From Ectorhizobium quercum (GTDB taxonomy: Bacteria; Pseudomonadota; Alphaproteobacteria; Rhizobiales; Rhizobiaceae), in NCBI RefSeq assembly GCF_026552795.1, contig NZ_JANFPI010000007.1, positions 209,276-273,275 on the forward strand: 64,000 nt of DNA, given 5' to 3'. Position numbers and translations under genes: made by a program. The notes under the pieces were generated by a model that was not told where the DNA came from, ran no database searches, and saw only the letters and a program-made list of their open reading frames with translations. The first letter of the stretch is position 1. Every line of letters starts with the position of its first letter. Below are positions 1-8,660 of the stretch, one piece after another.

Positions 1-1371
1 GGCGTTCTCGGAAATCGGCGTTCCCAGAACCCGGTCGGGGAAGGTGGCGGACAGGCCGCGCGTCGCGCCGTTCGTGCCACCCTTCAGGCGGTGAACGTCC
101 TCGCCCAGCACCACGACGCGCTCGTCCGTGTCCATGCGCCGCGCCATGACATCGGCAACCGCATCGATGAAACGGCCATCCGCGACGGTCTTGCCGGAAA
201 AGCTCTCCAGCTCCTCGAACCGCACGCCGTCGAATTCCGAAAGATCGCCGCGCAGGCCGAAGTCGCGGAAGCTTTCCTCCGGCCAGAGGGAGGGAACGAT
301 GCGGCGCTTGCCCTCGTGGGTTTCGATGAGTTCGCCGGCCACCTCGTCCATCAGCGCCACGCAGCGGTCGCGCAATGCCTGCACCGCGTCCTCGCCGATC
401 GCCTGCCGTTCTTGAAGCGTCTTCGCCAGCGCGACGAGCGGATCGCGCCCGCGCCACTCGGCCTCCTCCTCCTTGGAACGATAGCCGAAGGCGCTGCCCG
501 GCAGCGGGCCGTTCTGGTGGAAGTAGCGGTAGACGTCGGCCTCGATGATCGTCGGGCCGCCGCCCTCACGCATGATGGCGTTCGCTTCTTCCGACGCGAG
601 CCAGACGGCGACCGGATCCATTCCGTCCACCTTCAAGGACGGGATGCCGAACGCCAGGCCGCGGGAGGACAGGCGCGGCTCCGCCGTCACCTCTTCCACA
701 TGGGTGGAAACGGCATAGCGGTTGTTCTCGATGAAGAAGCAGATCGGCAGCTTCCACGCAGCGGCAATGTTCATGGTTTCGAGAACGGAGCCGATGTTGG
801 TCGCGCCGTCGCCGAAATAGGTATAGACGACGTCGCCGGTGCCGGCACGTTTGTGCGCCCATGCAGCGCCCGCCGCCATCGGCACGCCGCCGCCGACGAT
901 GGCATTGGTGCCGAGATTGCCGGATTCGGCCCAGCGCAGGTGCATGGAGCCGCCGCGCCCGCGGCAGAAGCCTTGCGACAGGCCGAGGATTTCGGCCAGC
1001 GTCCGCTGCGCGAGCGTGCGGATATCCTCGCCGAAGGCCGCCTTCGGGTCGATGCCGTCCTGTACCACATAGCCGAGCGCCTTGGCGAGGAACTGGTGAT
1101 GGGCGCGGTGCGAGCCGTTGATCTGGTCGGAAGGGCGCAGGGAGACCGCCGAGCCGACCGCCCCGCCTTCCTGGCCGATGGCCGAATGGGCCGGACCGTG
1201 GACGAGGCCGTGTCCAGCCAGTTCCAGCACCTTCTCCTCGAAGGCGCGGATCAGGTGCATCTCGGCCAGCATCGTGCCGCCGAGCGTCACGTCGAAGACG
1301 GCACGGTCGGCGTCGGTCGGAATGATTTCCCGCCAGAAACTGTTCGGAACAAGGTCTTTGTATTCGGGCAT
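1..1371 (-). CDS. 2-oxo-acid dehydrogenase E1, fused alpha-beta subunits (partial)
   Basis: Thiamine-diphosphate-dependent E1 of a 2-oxo-acid dehydrogenase complex (pyruvate, acetoin or branched-chain type); it decarboxylates the 2-oxo acid and passes the acyl group to E2. The 457 visible codons begin with an E1-alpha domain holding the ThDP motif GDGATNIG, with IENNRYAVSTH after it. The chain then continues without a stop into the start of an E1-beta domain (VVLGEDV, DRVLGTPISENA), where it leaves the window, so alpha and beta are fused; intact fusions of this type run to roughly 700 aa. ATG is at 1371, 32 bases after the upstream SDR stop. It is the last visible gene of the liv/SDR operon; E2/E3 genes may lie beyond the edge. 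Substrate unknown. Confidence 0.85.
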   Translation of the reverse strand, partial: MPEYKDLVPNSFWREIIPTDADRAVFDVTLGGTMLAEMHLIRAFEEKVLELAGHGLVHGPAHSAIGQEGGAVGSAVSLRPSDQINGSHRAHHQFLAKALGYVVQDGIDPKAAFGEDIRTLAQRTLAEILGLSQGFCRGRGGSMHLRWAESGNLGTNAIVGGGVPMAAGAAWAHKRAGTGDVVYTYFGDGATNIGSVLETMNIAAAWKLPICFFIENNRYAVSTHVEEVTAEPRLSSRGLAFGIPSLKVDGMDPVAVWLASEEANAIMREGGGPTIIEADVYRYFHQNGPLPGSAFGYRSKEEEAEWRGRDPLVALAKTLQERQAIGEDAVQALRDRCVALMDEVAGELIETHEGKRRIVPSLWPEESFRDFGLRGDLSEFDGVRFEELESFSGKTVADGRFIDAVADVMARRMDTDERVVVLGEDVHRLKGGTNGATRGLSATFPDRVLGTPISENA

Positions 1372-1403
1372 GAGCGTGTCTCCGCAACCGGAAGAGATAA
1401 GGA

Positions 1404-2159
1404 TCAGGCCGCCAGGAAGCCGCCATCGACCGGCAGGATCGTGCCGGTGATGTAGCTCGCCATGTCGGAGGCCAGGAAAATGACGGGGTCGACGACTTCG
1501 CCGGTCTCGCCGATGCGTTTCAACATCACGCGGTTCATGAACCAGTCGGTGCCGCCGGGCCGGTTGAGCTGGGCGACGGCCATCTCGCTCATCATGATGC
1601 CGGGCGCAACGGCGTTGACGCGGATGCCGTGGGGAGCGAGATCGCGCGCCATCACCTGCGTCAGCGAGCGGATGGCGCCCTTGGAGACGACATAGCCGGC
1701 AGTGGAACCACCCGCCACGAAGCCGGCGACCGAGCAGAGATGGACGACATTGCCCTTCTTCGCCTTCAGCGCCGGCACGAAGGCATGCGAGACGTTGAAG
1801 GCGCCTTCGAGATTGACGCCGATCACCCGGTCCCACACCTCCGCCGCCTCGGGCTGGTCGAAGGCGGCGCGGCCGGCCACGCCGGCATTGTTGACGAGAA
1901 CGTCGATCCCGCCGAACCGGGCGAGAACATCCCCGGCGAACGCCTTCACCGCCGCGCGGTCGGTCACGTCGAGCGCATGGCCCTCGGCTTCGACGCCGTC
2001 CGCCTCGATGGCCGCGGCCTGCCTCCGCGCCGCCTCCCCGTCGATATCGGCGAGGATGACGCGCGCGCCCTGCACCGCCATTCCCGCGGCGATCGCAGCA
2101 CCCAGCCCGCGCCCGGCTCCGGTCACGAGGGCCAGCCTGCCCTTGAGAAGTCCCGTCAT
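1404..2159 (-). CDS. SDR family oxidoreductase
   Basis: Classical short-chain dehydrogenase/reductase of 251 aa, expected to interconvert an alcohol and a carbonyl with NAD(P)H in the cytoplasm. Visible are the cofactor motif TGAGRGLG near residue 12, the NNAG motif, a catalytic Ser and YVVSK (Tyr/Lys), and the C-terminal ITGTILPVDGG. The ATG at 2159 is preferred over an upstream in-frame start at 2183 because AAGGGAAGGAAG sits just before it. It follows another SDR in the same operon, so the two may catalyse successive steps on the compound imported by the Liv transporter. Exact substrate cannot be read. Confidence 0.87.
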   Translation of the reverse strand: MTGLLKGRLALVTGAGRGLGAAIAAGMAVQGARVILADIDGEAARRQAAAIEADGVEAEGHALDVTDRAAVKAFAGDVLARFGGIDVLVNNAGVAGRAAFDQPEAAEVWDRVIGVNLEGAFNVSHAFVPALKAKKGNVVHLCSVAGFVAGGSTAGYVVSKGAIRSLTQVMARDLAPHGIRVNAVAPGIMMSEMAVAQLNRPGGTDWFMNRVMLKRIGETGEVVDPVIFLASDMASYITGTILPVDGGFLAA

Positions 2160-2179
2160 TCGTCTTCCTTCCCTTGCCG

Positions 2180-2917
2180 TCATGCCATGTAGATGCCGCC
2201 ATTCACCTGGATCGTCTCGCCGGTGATGAAGCTTGCGGCGGGCGAGCAGAGAAAGGCGATGACCGAGGCGATTTCCGATGGCTTGCCGAGCCGCTTCAGC
2301 GGCGTTTGCGACATGGTTTCCTCCATGCGCGTCTTCAGAAGCTCGCCGATCATCGGTGTCTCTATGATGCCGGGCGCGACGCCGTTGACGCGGGTCTTCG
2401 GCGCCAGTTCCCGGGAAAGCGCCCGCGTCATGGACACCATCGCTCCCTTGGTCGCGCCGTAATGGGCGTTGGTATAGGCGCCGCGATAGGCGGCGAGCGA
2501 GGCGATGGTGACGATGGAGGACCCGTCCTTCAGGGCGGGCAGCGCCCGCTTGCAGAGATAGAAGACGCCGTCGAGGTTGATCGAGATCGTCCTGTGCCAG
2601 TCGGCGTCCGACATTTCGGCGAAGGGCTTCGCCTGATAGATGCCGGCGGACGGCACGAGGAAGTCGATGCCGCCGAAGCGCTTCGTCGCGAGGGCGACGG
2701 TCCTTTCCGCATCCTCGGCGCTCGATGCATCGGCCTTCAACGTGGCGATGCGGACGTCGTCGCCGAGCGAGGCGGCAAATCCTTGCAGCGCCGGCTCATC
2801 CAGATCGCTCAGCACCAGATTGGCGCCGGAGGCATGGTAGAGTTCCGCCAGCGCCCGGCCGATGCCGCCATTGGCTCCGGTGACGAGCAGGGTGCGGTTT
2901 TCGAAATCGAATGTCAT
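2180..2917 (-). CDS. SDR family oxidoreductase
   Basis: Second classical SDR of the operon, about 245 aa. It carries TGANGGIG near the N-terminus, the active-site YGATK (Tyr/Lys) and the family ending FITGETIQVNGG, so it is a plausible NAD(P)-dependent alcohol/ketone oxidoreductase. The ATG at 2917 gives the usual N-terminus; a GTG at 2929, overlapping the stop of the preceding VOC gene, is possible. Neither has a clear Shine-Dalgarno sequence, which suggests translational coupling to the upstream gene. The usual SDR partner NNAG reads SAG here (LVPSAGIY), a tolerated variation. Substrate unknown. Confidence 0.85.
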   Translation of the reverse strand: MTFDFENRTLLVTGANGGIGRALAELYHASGANLVLSDLDEPALQGFAASLGDDVRIATLKADASSAEDAERTVALATKRFGGIDFLVPSAGIYQAKPFAEMSDADWHRTISINLDGVFYLCKRALPALKDGSSIVTIASLAAYRGAYTNAHYGATKGAMVSMTRALSRELAPKTRVNGVAPGIIETPMIGELLKTRMEETMSQTPLKRLGKPSEIASVIAFLCSPAASFITGETIQVNGGIYMA

Positions 2918-2925
2918 GAGCCGAC

Positions 2926-3393
2926 TCACAAATCGCTGCGATAGGCCACAAGATCGTCATACTGGACGACCTCGACGATGTGGCCTTCCGGGTCGGCGAC
3001 GAAGGCCAGCCAGGTGCCGGGGCGCACCTCGACCGGGTCCGCGCCGGTCATCGAACGGCCGCCGTGCGCAACCAGCCGGTCGAGCAGCACCTTCAGGTCG
3101 TCGACGATGAAGGTCAGGTAGCTGGAGCCGGCCCGCTCGAGGATCAGGCGGTCATCCTCCTTCGCTTCCGGCGGCCGGTCGGGGCAAAGCAGCTTGATGC
3201 GCTCGCCCTTCTGCGTCTGGAGGCGAACCGCCGTATAGCCGTCGCGGCACATGGCGGCGGCCTCGGCCTTCGGGCCCGGCACATGCACTTCCGACACGAA
3301 GCGCAGGCCGAGCGCCTCTTCATAGAAGGCGCGCATGCGCTTCAGGTCCCTGACAGCAAGGCCGACTTCGAGCGGCGCGGTCATCGTGGTCAT
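2926..3393 (-). CDS. VOC (glyoxalase/dioxygenase fold) family protein
   Basis: A 155-aa vicinal-oxygen-chelate protein with the two beta-alpha-beta-beta-beta halves typical of glyoxalase I, extradiol dioxygenase and methylmalonyl-CoA epimerase relatives. It begins with the module GLAVRDLKRMRAFYEEALG and ends in DPEGHIVEVVQYDD, whose His/Glu are candidate metal ligands. ATG at 3393 has GGGAG nine bases upstream. It lies between livF (22-base gap) and an SDR, so it probably acts on the same imported substrate, for example by isomerisation, epimerisation or ring cleavage. The fold is clear; the reaction is not. Confidence 0.8.
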   Translation of the reverse strand: MTTMTAPLEVGLAVRDLKRMRAFYEEALGLRFVSEVHVPGPKAEAAAMCRDGYTAVRLQTQKGERIKLLCPDRPPEAKEDDRLILERAGSSYLTFIVDDLKVLLDRLVAHGGRSMTGADPVEVRPGTWLAFVADPEGHIVEVVQYDDLVAYRSDL

Positions 3394-3415
3394 GATTGTT
3401 TCTCCCGATGGCCCG

Positions 3416-4141
3416 TCAGACGGCGAGCCATTCCTCCATGAGTTTCTCTTTGGATGTCAGTTCGTCCGGCGTGCCTTCGAAAACGATCCGGCCGTGCCCC
3501 ATCACGCAGACCCGGTCGGAGACCTTGAGCGCGATGGTCAGCTTCTGCTCCACCAGCACGACCGAGACGCCGTGGCGGTTGATGTCGCGGATCATCTCGC
3601 CGACGACCGCGACGATCTTCGGCGCAAGGCCTTCCGTCGGCTCGTCGATCAGCATGACGAGCGGATTGCCGAGCAGCGTGCGGCACATGGTCAGCATCTG
3701 CTGTTCCCCGCCGGACAGGCTGCCCGCCCGCGTGTTGCGGCGCTCCTTGAGGCGCGGGAAATAGTCGAACATCTGGTCGACCGTCCACTTGGTCGCGCCC
3801 GGCGCGCCGCGCTGTAAGCCCATTTGCAGGTTTTCGTCCACCGTCAGGTTCAGGAAGATCTCCCGTTCCTCCGGCACGAAGCCGATGCCGTCGCGGCAGA
3901 TGCGGAAGGGTCTTTCGCCGGCTATATTTCTGCCGTTGAGCAGCACCTCGCCGCCGGTGGGCGGCACGAGGCCCATCACCGCCTTCATCGTCGTGGAGCG
4001 CCCCGAGCCGTTGCGCCCGAGCAGGCTGATGGCCTCGCCCTTCCTCAGGTCGAAGCTCACGCCCTGGAGGATGTGACTCTTGCCGTAATGCGCATGCAGG
4101 TCGCGCACGTCGAGAATGATGTCGGAAGACGGGGCCATCAC
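3416..4141 (-). CDS. livF: Branched-chain amino acid-type ABC transporter ATPase LivF
   Basis: 241-aa ATP-binding subunit that pairs with LivG to power the LivHM permease. The P-loop is at about residues 42-50 but reads GRNGSGRST, with Arg where the canonical Walker A Lys sits; from memory this occurs in other LivF proteins, so it need not mean inactivity. Signature SGGEQQ and Walker B VMLIDEPTEGLAP are present. Its ATG overlaps the livG stop by four bases. The associated enzymes suggest the cargo is a carboxylic acid or amide rather than simply leucine. Confidence 0.92.
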   Translation of the reverse strand: MMAPSSDIILDVRDLHAHYGKSHILQGVSFDLRKGEAISLLGRNGSGRSTTMKAVMGLVPPTGGEVLLNGRNIAGERPFRICRDGIGFVPEEREIFLNLTVDENLQMGLQRGAPGATKWTVDQMFDYFPRLKERRNTRAGSLSGGEQQMLTMCRTLLGNPLVMLIDEPTEGLAPKIVAVVGEMIRDINRHGVSVVLVEQKLTIALKVSDRVCVMGHGRIVFEGTPDELTSKEKLMEEWLAV

Positions 4142-4893
4142 TGCACCTCCTCGCCCAGATAAGCCTCGCGGACGCGGGCGTTTTCGCGGATTTCCTTCGG
4201 CGTGCCGGTGGCGATGATCTCGCCGTAGACGAGAACGCTGATGCGGTCGGCCAGCGTGAAGACCACGTCCATGTCATGCTCGACGATCATCAGCGTGCGG
4301 CCCCTGGTGATCTCGCGGATGAGGCCGACCGTGTAATCGGTCTCCTCCTGCGACATGCCGGCCATCGGCTCGTCGAGGATGATGACGCGCGGATCGGAAG
4401 CGAGCGTCATGCCGATTTCGAGCGAACGCTGCTCGGAATAGGAAAGCTGGCTGGCGAGCGTTGCGGCCCGCGCGGTGAGCCGCACCTGTTCCAGCAGGGT
4501 CTCGACCTCGTCGCGCACCTTCTTCAACCCGGAAACGGGCCGCCACAGCACGAACTGCACATTGTGCCGGCGCATGACCGCGAGACGGATGTTCTCGAAC
4601 ACGCTCAGGCCGGGGAAGATGTTGGTGATCTGGAAGGAGCGGGCGAGCCCCTTGCGGTTGACGGTGGCCGGCGCGAGCCCGCCGATGTCCTCGCCGTCGA
4701 GCCGGATGCTGCCGCTGGTCGGCGCGAACTGGCCGGAGATCAGATGGAACAGCGTCGACTTGCCGGCGCCGTTCGGGCCGATCACCGCGTGGCGTTCGCC
4801 CTCATGCACGGCGAGGTTCACATTGCGGATGATGTGGGCGGGACCGAAGGACTTGTTGAGGCCTTCCAGAACGAGAATGTCCTTTGTCATCAT
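4138..4893 (-). CDS. livG: Branched-chain amino acid-type ABC transporter ATPase LivG
   Basis: 251-aa ATPase with Walker A GPNGAGKST at about residues 39-47, a LivG-type degenerate signature LSYSEQRSLEI, Walker B VIILDEPMAGMS and switch His in IVEHDMDVV. Two tandem ATGs (4893 and 4890) overlap the livM stop; GGGGGAGAGG precedes them. An open frame extends further upstream but has no homologous content, so it was not used. The chain overlaps livF, so the two ATPases are translationally coupled. Confidence 0.93.
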   Translation of the reverse strand: MMTKDILVLEGLNKSFGPAHIIRNVNLAVHEGERHAVIGPNGAGKSTLFHLISGQFAPTSGSIRLDGEDIGGLAPATVNRKGLARSFQITNIFPGLSVFENIRLAVMRRHNVQFVLWRPVSGLKKVRDEVETLLEQVRLTARAATLASQLSYSEQRSLEIGMTLASDPRVIILDEPMAGMSQEETDYTVGLIREITRGRTLMIVEHDMDVVFTLADRISVLVYGEIIATGTPKEIRENARVREAYLGEEVQ

Positions 4894-6110
4894 GCCTCTC
4901 CCCCGGCCTTGGCCATGCGGCGGTTGACGATGGCAAGCAGCGCGATGCCGGCGGCGAGAAGAACGAGCGGCAGGCCCCAGGTTGTTAGGGCGAAGGGAAG
5001 CCATTCCCGGCCGAGGAATGTGACGGGCGGCCAGTTTCCGGCGGAGACCAGCGTCTTGTAGTCGCTGGAGAAGAAGCGCTGCGTCAGCTCGATGACGATA
5101 ACGGCACCTGCCGCCGTCGCGACCAGCCCGGCCAGCCGCCCGGCAACCGGGCCCGGGGCGAAGGACCCCGCCTTGCGGTTCTTCAGCCGCTCGACCGCCT
5201 CGCCGACCAGCCCGCGCGGCAGGAACATCATCACCAGCACGAAGATCAGGCCCTGATAGAGCAGCCAGGAGCGCGTCGCGTCGGAGGTCACATGACCGAA
5301 GAAGGTCATGGCAGCGGCGCCGATGGCCGGGCCGAAGAACGTGCCGACGCCGCCGATGAAGCTGTTGAGCACGACTGCCGTCGAAATGGTGGCTTCAAAG
5401 ACGACGTAGTTGGCCGCCTCGATGTTCACCGCCTGAAGCGCGCCGGCGATGCCCGCGAACATGGCGGAGATCGCAAAGGCCATCGTGCCGAGCGCATGGG
5501 TGTTGTAGCCAAGGAAGCGTAGGCGGTGCGTGTTTTCCCTGAGGCCCAGCGTCAGCCGGCCGAAGGGCGTCAGCGTCAGGAGATAGAGCAGCAGGATCGA
5601 GACGACGACCCAGGCGAGCGCCAGGTAATAGACTTCCGTGGTCGAGCCGAAATCGAAACCCCAGGCCGGCATGCGGAAGGAGGAGACGCCCGCCTCGCCG
5701 CCGAACGTGCCCTTCAGATGCGGCGCCAGCGCGTGCAGCAGTTCGGCCAGCGCCAGCGTGATCATGGCGAAATAGACGCCCGAACGCTTTGTCGAGAACC
5801 AGCCCGCCACGATGCCGGAGAGAAGGCCGACACCGGCACCCGCCAGCGGAATGAGGGGCGTGGGCAGCAATCCCTCGCCGCCGAGGGCGTTCATGGCATG
5901 CACGGCCGCGAAGGAGCCGAGGCCGAAATAGGCGGCATGGCCGAAGGACAGCATGCCCGCCTGCCCGCAGAGCAGGCTGAAGGCGGTGGCGAACAGCGCC
6001 GCGATCAGCATCTGGATCGCCGCATTGGTCATGGATTCGGACACGAGGTAGGGCAGGGCCGCGAGAAGGGCGACGACGAGCAGCGCTGCGGCGGAATGCT
6101 TGAGGGTCAT
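4890..6110 (-). CDS. livM: Branched-chain amino acid-type ABC permease LivM
   Basis: 406-aa integral membrane permease with about ten hydrophobic segments and the LivM hallmarks GQAGMLSFGHAAYFGLG and LRENTHRLRFLGYN (the EAA-type loop contacting the ATPases). It is longer than many LivM proteins because of an extra C-terminal region after FLPRGLVG, containing one or two more membrane segments and a tail of small and charged residues. Start ATG at 6110, three bases after the livH stop. Confidence 0.92.
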   Translation of the reverse strand: MTLKHSAAALLVVALLAALPYLVSESMTNAAIQMLIAALFATAFSLLCGQAGMLSFGHAAYFGLGSFAAVHAMNALGGEGLLPTPLIPLAGAGVGLLSGIVAGWFSTKRSGVYFAMITLALAELLHALAPHLKGTFGGEAGVSSFRMPAWGFDFGSTTEVYYLALAWVVVSILLLYLLTLTPFGRLTLGLRENTHRLRFLGYNTHALGTMAFAISAMFAGIAGALQAVNIEAANYVVFEATISTAVVLNSFIGGVGTFFGPAIGAAAMTFFGHVTSDATRSWLLYQGLIFVLVMMFLPRGLVGEAVERLKNRKAGSFAPGPVAGRLAGLVATAAGAVIVIELTQRFFSSDYKTLVSAGNWPPVTFLGREWLPFALTTWGLPLVLLAAGIALLAIVNRRMAKAGGEA

Positions 6111-6113
6111 GGA

Positions 6114-7055
6114 TTACTCCTTCTCGCCCAGAAGGCCGCTCGGACGCGCCAGAAGCACGATCAGCATGAGGAAGAACGGCAGGGTCGCGGCGATGCTGGA
6201 GACTTCGAGAACGAAGACGCCGCCGATATCGCGGGCCACGCCGCCGAGGCCGATGTAATCGAGCAGGCTGGCGATCGAGACCCTGACGCCGACGGCAAGC
6301 GAAGTGAGGATGCCGATGAGCAGCGAGGCGGCCATCGCGCCGCCGAGCGAGCCGAGGCCCCCGACGACGACAACGACGAACACCATCACGCCGAGTTCCA
6401 GCGCCATGTTGGGATTGGTGGTGTAGAACGCGCCCGCCACCGCGCCGGCCAAGCCGGCGAGGAAGGCGCCGACGCCGAACACGCCCATGAAGACCAGCGG
6501 CACGTTGTGGCCGAGCGCTTCCACCATGCGCGGGCGGTAGATGGCCGAGCGCACGACGATGCCGATGCGGGTGCGCGTCAGCATGAGATAGAGAAGGGCG
6601 AACATGAGAAGCGCCACACCGCCCATGAACAGCCGGTAGAACGGATAGCTGCCGCCGCCGATATCGAAGGCGGAGAATTGCAGCGCCGCCGGCACGCGGT
6701 ATTCGACAGGAAAATTGCCGTAGAAGATCTTGATGACTTCCGCGATCACCACCGACAGGCCGAAGGTGACGAGCAGTTCGTGCGCATGGCCGTAGGCATG
6801 CACGCGGCGCAGGATGACGCGCTCGACGAGAATGCCGATGCCCGCGACGATCAGCGGCGAAATCAGGATCGCCAGCCAGAAGCCGGTCAGCGGCTGAAGC
6901 GTATAGGCGAGATAGGCCCCCACCATGTAGAAGGAGGCGTGTGCGAAGTTGAGAACCCCCATCATGCCGAAAATGAGGGTGAGACCCGCCGAGACCATGA
7001 ACAGCAGCAATCCGTAGATCGCACCGTTCAGGACGGCAAAGAGAATCTGATCCAT
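6114..7055 (-). CDS. livH: Branched-chain amino acid-type ABC permease LivH
   Basis: 313-aa membrane permease with about eight transmembrane segments. The family motif GMMGVLNFAHASFYMVGAY lies near the N-terminus, and the ATPase-contacting loop RSAIYRPRMVEALGHN is in the middle. It pairs with LivM to form the translocation path. It follows the binding-protein gene after 95 bases that contain a stem-loop, a common arrangement that lets the binding protein be made in excess. Confidence 0.92.
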   Translation of the reverse strand: MDQILFAVLNGAIYGLLLFMVSAGLTLIFGMMGVLNFAHASFYMVGAYLAYTLQPLTGFWLAILISPLIVAGIGILVERVILRRVHAYGHAHELLVTFGLSVVIAEVIKIFYGNFPVEYRVPAALQFSAFDIGGGSYPFYRLFMGGVALLMFALLYLMLTRTRIGIVVRSAIYRPRMVEALGHNVPLVFMGVFGVGAFLAGLAGAVAGAFYTTNPNMALELGVMVFVVVVVGGLGSLGGAMAASLLIGILTSLAVGVRVSIASLLDYIGLGGVARDIGGVFVLEVSSIAATLPFFLMLIVLLARPSGLLGEKE

Positions 7056-7089
7056 TGTCTGGTCCGTGATTGAAGGTTCAGCGCGGATT

Positions 7090-7127
7090 GCAGGGCGAAC
7101 CGCTCATTCGCGATCGGCCCGCCCTGC
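7090..7127 (-). other. Intercistronic stem-loop between binding protein and livH
   Basis: Perfect 8-bp inverted repeat GCAGGGCG (7090-7097) / CGCCCTGC (7120-7127) with a 22-base loop, in the only sizeable gap of the operon. There is no T-run, so it is more likely an mRNA processing or stability element than a terminator. Confidence 0.4.
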
Positions 7128-7150
7128 CACCGGGAGAGACGGCGGGAAAA

Positions 7151-8395
7151 TCAGCCGGGACGCTGCATCGAGCAGCTGTCCTGCACGGGGTCGATGGAAT
7201 CGGCACCGGAGAAGGACTTGACCGGCAGGAAGCCGAACTCGGTGCCGTCGGCCTTGACCTTCGCTTCCCTGGAAACGGTCTGCACGACCATCGGGAACTG
7301 GGCCTGGTGATCGTCCGCCCGCATCGAATATTCGCCCATCGGCGTGTCGACGGTCGCCGCTTCGAGCGCGAGCGCGATCTTCGTCGTATCGACCTTGCCG
7401 CCATCGGAGGCGACGTCCTTGAGCGCCTCGCCGAACAGCATCAGGCCGAAGACGGCGGCCGGCTCGACATAGGCCGGATAGTGGCCGGTCACGCTCCTGT
7501 AGTCCTCGGCGAAGGCCATTGAGGTCTCACCGTTGGCTTCCGGATTGTAGGGCGTGGAGACGACATGGCCTTCGGCGATGGCGCCGGCATTGCCGATATT
7601 GCCCGGCTGGTCGAGGAAGGCGGTGGCGAACTTCGCCTTGAGACCCGCACCGCTGGCCGCCTTCATCAGCAGCAGCAGGTCGTTCGACCAGTTGCCGGTG
7701 AAGACCGTATCGACGTTGGCCGCCTGGATCCGCGCGACATAGGGCGAGAAATCCTGGATCTTGTTGACTTCGTGCAGGGTCTTCTCGACCACCTCGTAGC
7801 CGATTTCGCCGGCATTGGCGGTGACGGTGTTTTCCACGTCCACGCCCCAGGAATAGTTCTGGTTGATGGAATAGGCGCGACTGCCCAGAATGCCCTCTTC
7901 CTTCATGCCGAGCGCGACCGTCTTGAAGCGGATCGCGGCGTTCGGGCTGAAGCGGAAGTGATAGAAGTGACACTTGGCGCCCGTCAGCTCCAGCGCCTCG
8001 GCGCCGAGGTTGAGATAGAGCACTTCCCGGCCCCTGTTGCGCAGGTTGAACTTGCGCACGTCTTCCGTGATCTGGCCCGCCACGGCTGACGAGGACCCCT
8101 GAAGGATGACCTGCGCACCATCGGCGATCGCCGCCTTGACGCGGTCGGCGGCGCCGACCGGGCCGCCCTGGTTGTCGTATTCCAGAAGCTGGATCTTCTC
8201 GCCGTTGAAGCCGCCGGCCTCGTTGATCTTGCCGAGCTGGTAGAGCACCGCCGCACGATAGAGCAGGCCGGTTGAGGCCTGCGGCCCCGACAGCGTTTCG
8301 ACGAGAGCGACCTTCAGCGGCTCGGCAGAAGCCGCACCGGCGATAGCAAGAGACAGGCAGGCAACACCGGCCCGCAGGACTGCGCCAAGAGACAT
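7151..8395 (-). CDS. ABC transporter substrate-binding protein (LivK/Peripla_BP_6 type)
   Basis: 414-aa periplasmic binding protein of the branched-chain amino acid/amide family. It has a Sec signal peptide (about residues 1-25, ending AGAASA) followed by LKVALVETLSGPQASTG. The ATG at 8395 is chosen because GGAGG lies six bases upstream; a GTG at 8407 is in frame but would place that Shine-Dalgarno inside the gene. As first gene of the operon it defines the imported substrate, which I cannot name; binding proteins of this family take amino acids, amides, urea and aromatic acids. Confidence 0.9.
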   Translation of the reverse strand: MSLGAVLRAGVACLSLAIAGAASAEPLKVALVETLSGPQASTGLLYRAAVLYQLGKINEAGGFNGEKIQLLEYDNQGGPVGAADRVKAAIADGAQVILQGSSSAVAGQITEDVRKFNLRNRGREVLYLNLGAEALELTGAKCHFYHFRFSPNAAIRFKTVALGMKEEGILGSRAYSINQNYSWGVDVENTVTANAGEIGYEVVEKTLHEVNKIQDFSPYVARIQAANVDTVFTGNWSNDLLLLMKAASGAGLKAKFATAFLDQPGNIGNAGAIAEGHVVSTPYNPEANGETSMAFAEDYRSVTGHYPAYVEPAAVFGLMLFGEALKDVASDGGKVDTTKIALALEAATVDTPMGEYSMRADDHQAQFPMVVQTVSREAKVKADGTEFGFLPVKSFSGADSIDPVQDSCSMQRPG

Positions 8396-8456
8396 GATTT
8401 CCTCCACGATATCGGAAGACCCCTCCGTCTTCCGGTTGATCGAAGTGGTAGCGCAA

Positions 8457-8496
8457 ACTGGACTTACCAGTCAACAAAGAAGTAAGACCAAATTGG
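8457..8496. promoter_or_regulatory. Candidate GntR operators in the liv operon / regulator intergenic region
   Basis: The AT-rich gap between the binding-protein gene and the divergent GntR gene holds ACTGG-n5-CCAGT (8457-8471) and CCAA-A-TTGG (8488-8496). On the minus strand the first reads TGGTAAGTCCA, close to the TnGTnnnACnA pattern typical of FCD-type GntR proteins. The position before the operon start suggests autoregulated, substrate-relieved control; this is inferred. Confidence 0.45.
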
Positions 8497-8660
8497 ATTT
8501 TTGAATAATTATTTGATTTCATTGTTTATTTTATCATAACCTTGGAAATTAATGGTGCGCTTAGCCTGCATGGAAGCGGAAACGGACTGCCTTCAGATTG
8601 ACTTGTCAGGCCGGTTAAGCCATCCTTCCCGATACAATTTGTCAACACCGGGAGAAGGCG

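Noticed and set aside
91..1455. Long plus-strand open frame opposite the E1 gene
   Set aside because: Composition is Arg/Ala/His-rich with no motif, while the minus strand encodes a clear E1 enzyme throughout. It is a high-GC antisense artefact.
5526..7073. 515-codon plus-strand frame opposite livM and livH
   Set aside because: Extremely Glu/Arg/Asp/His-rich, typical of the antisense of membrane-protein genes in GC-rich DNA; the minus strand has unmistakable LivM/LivH.
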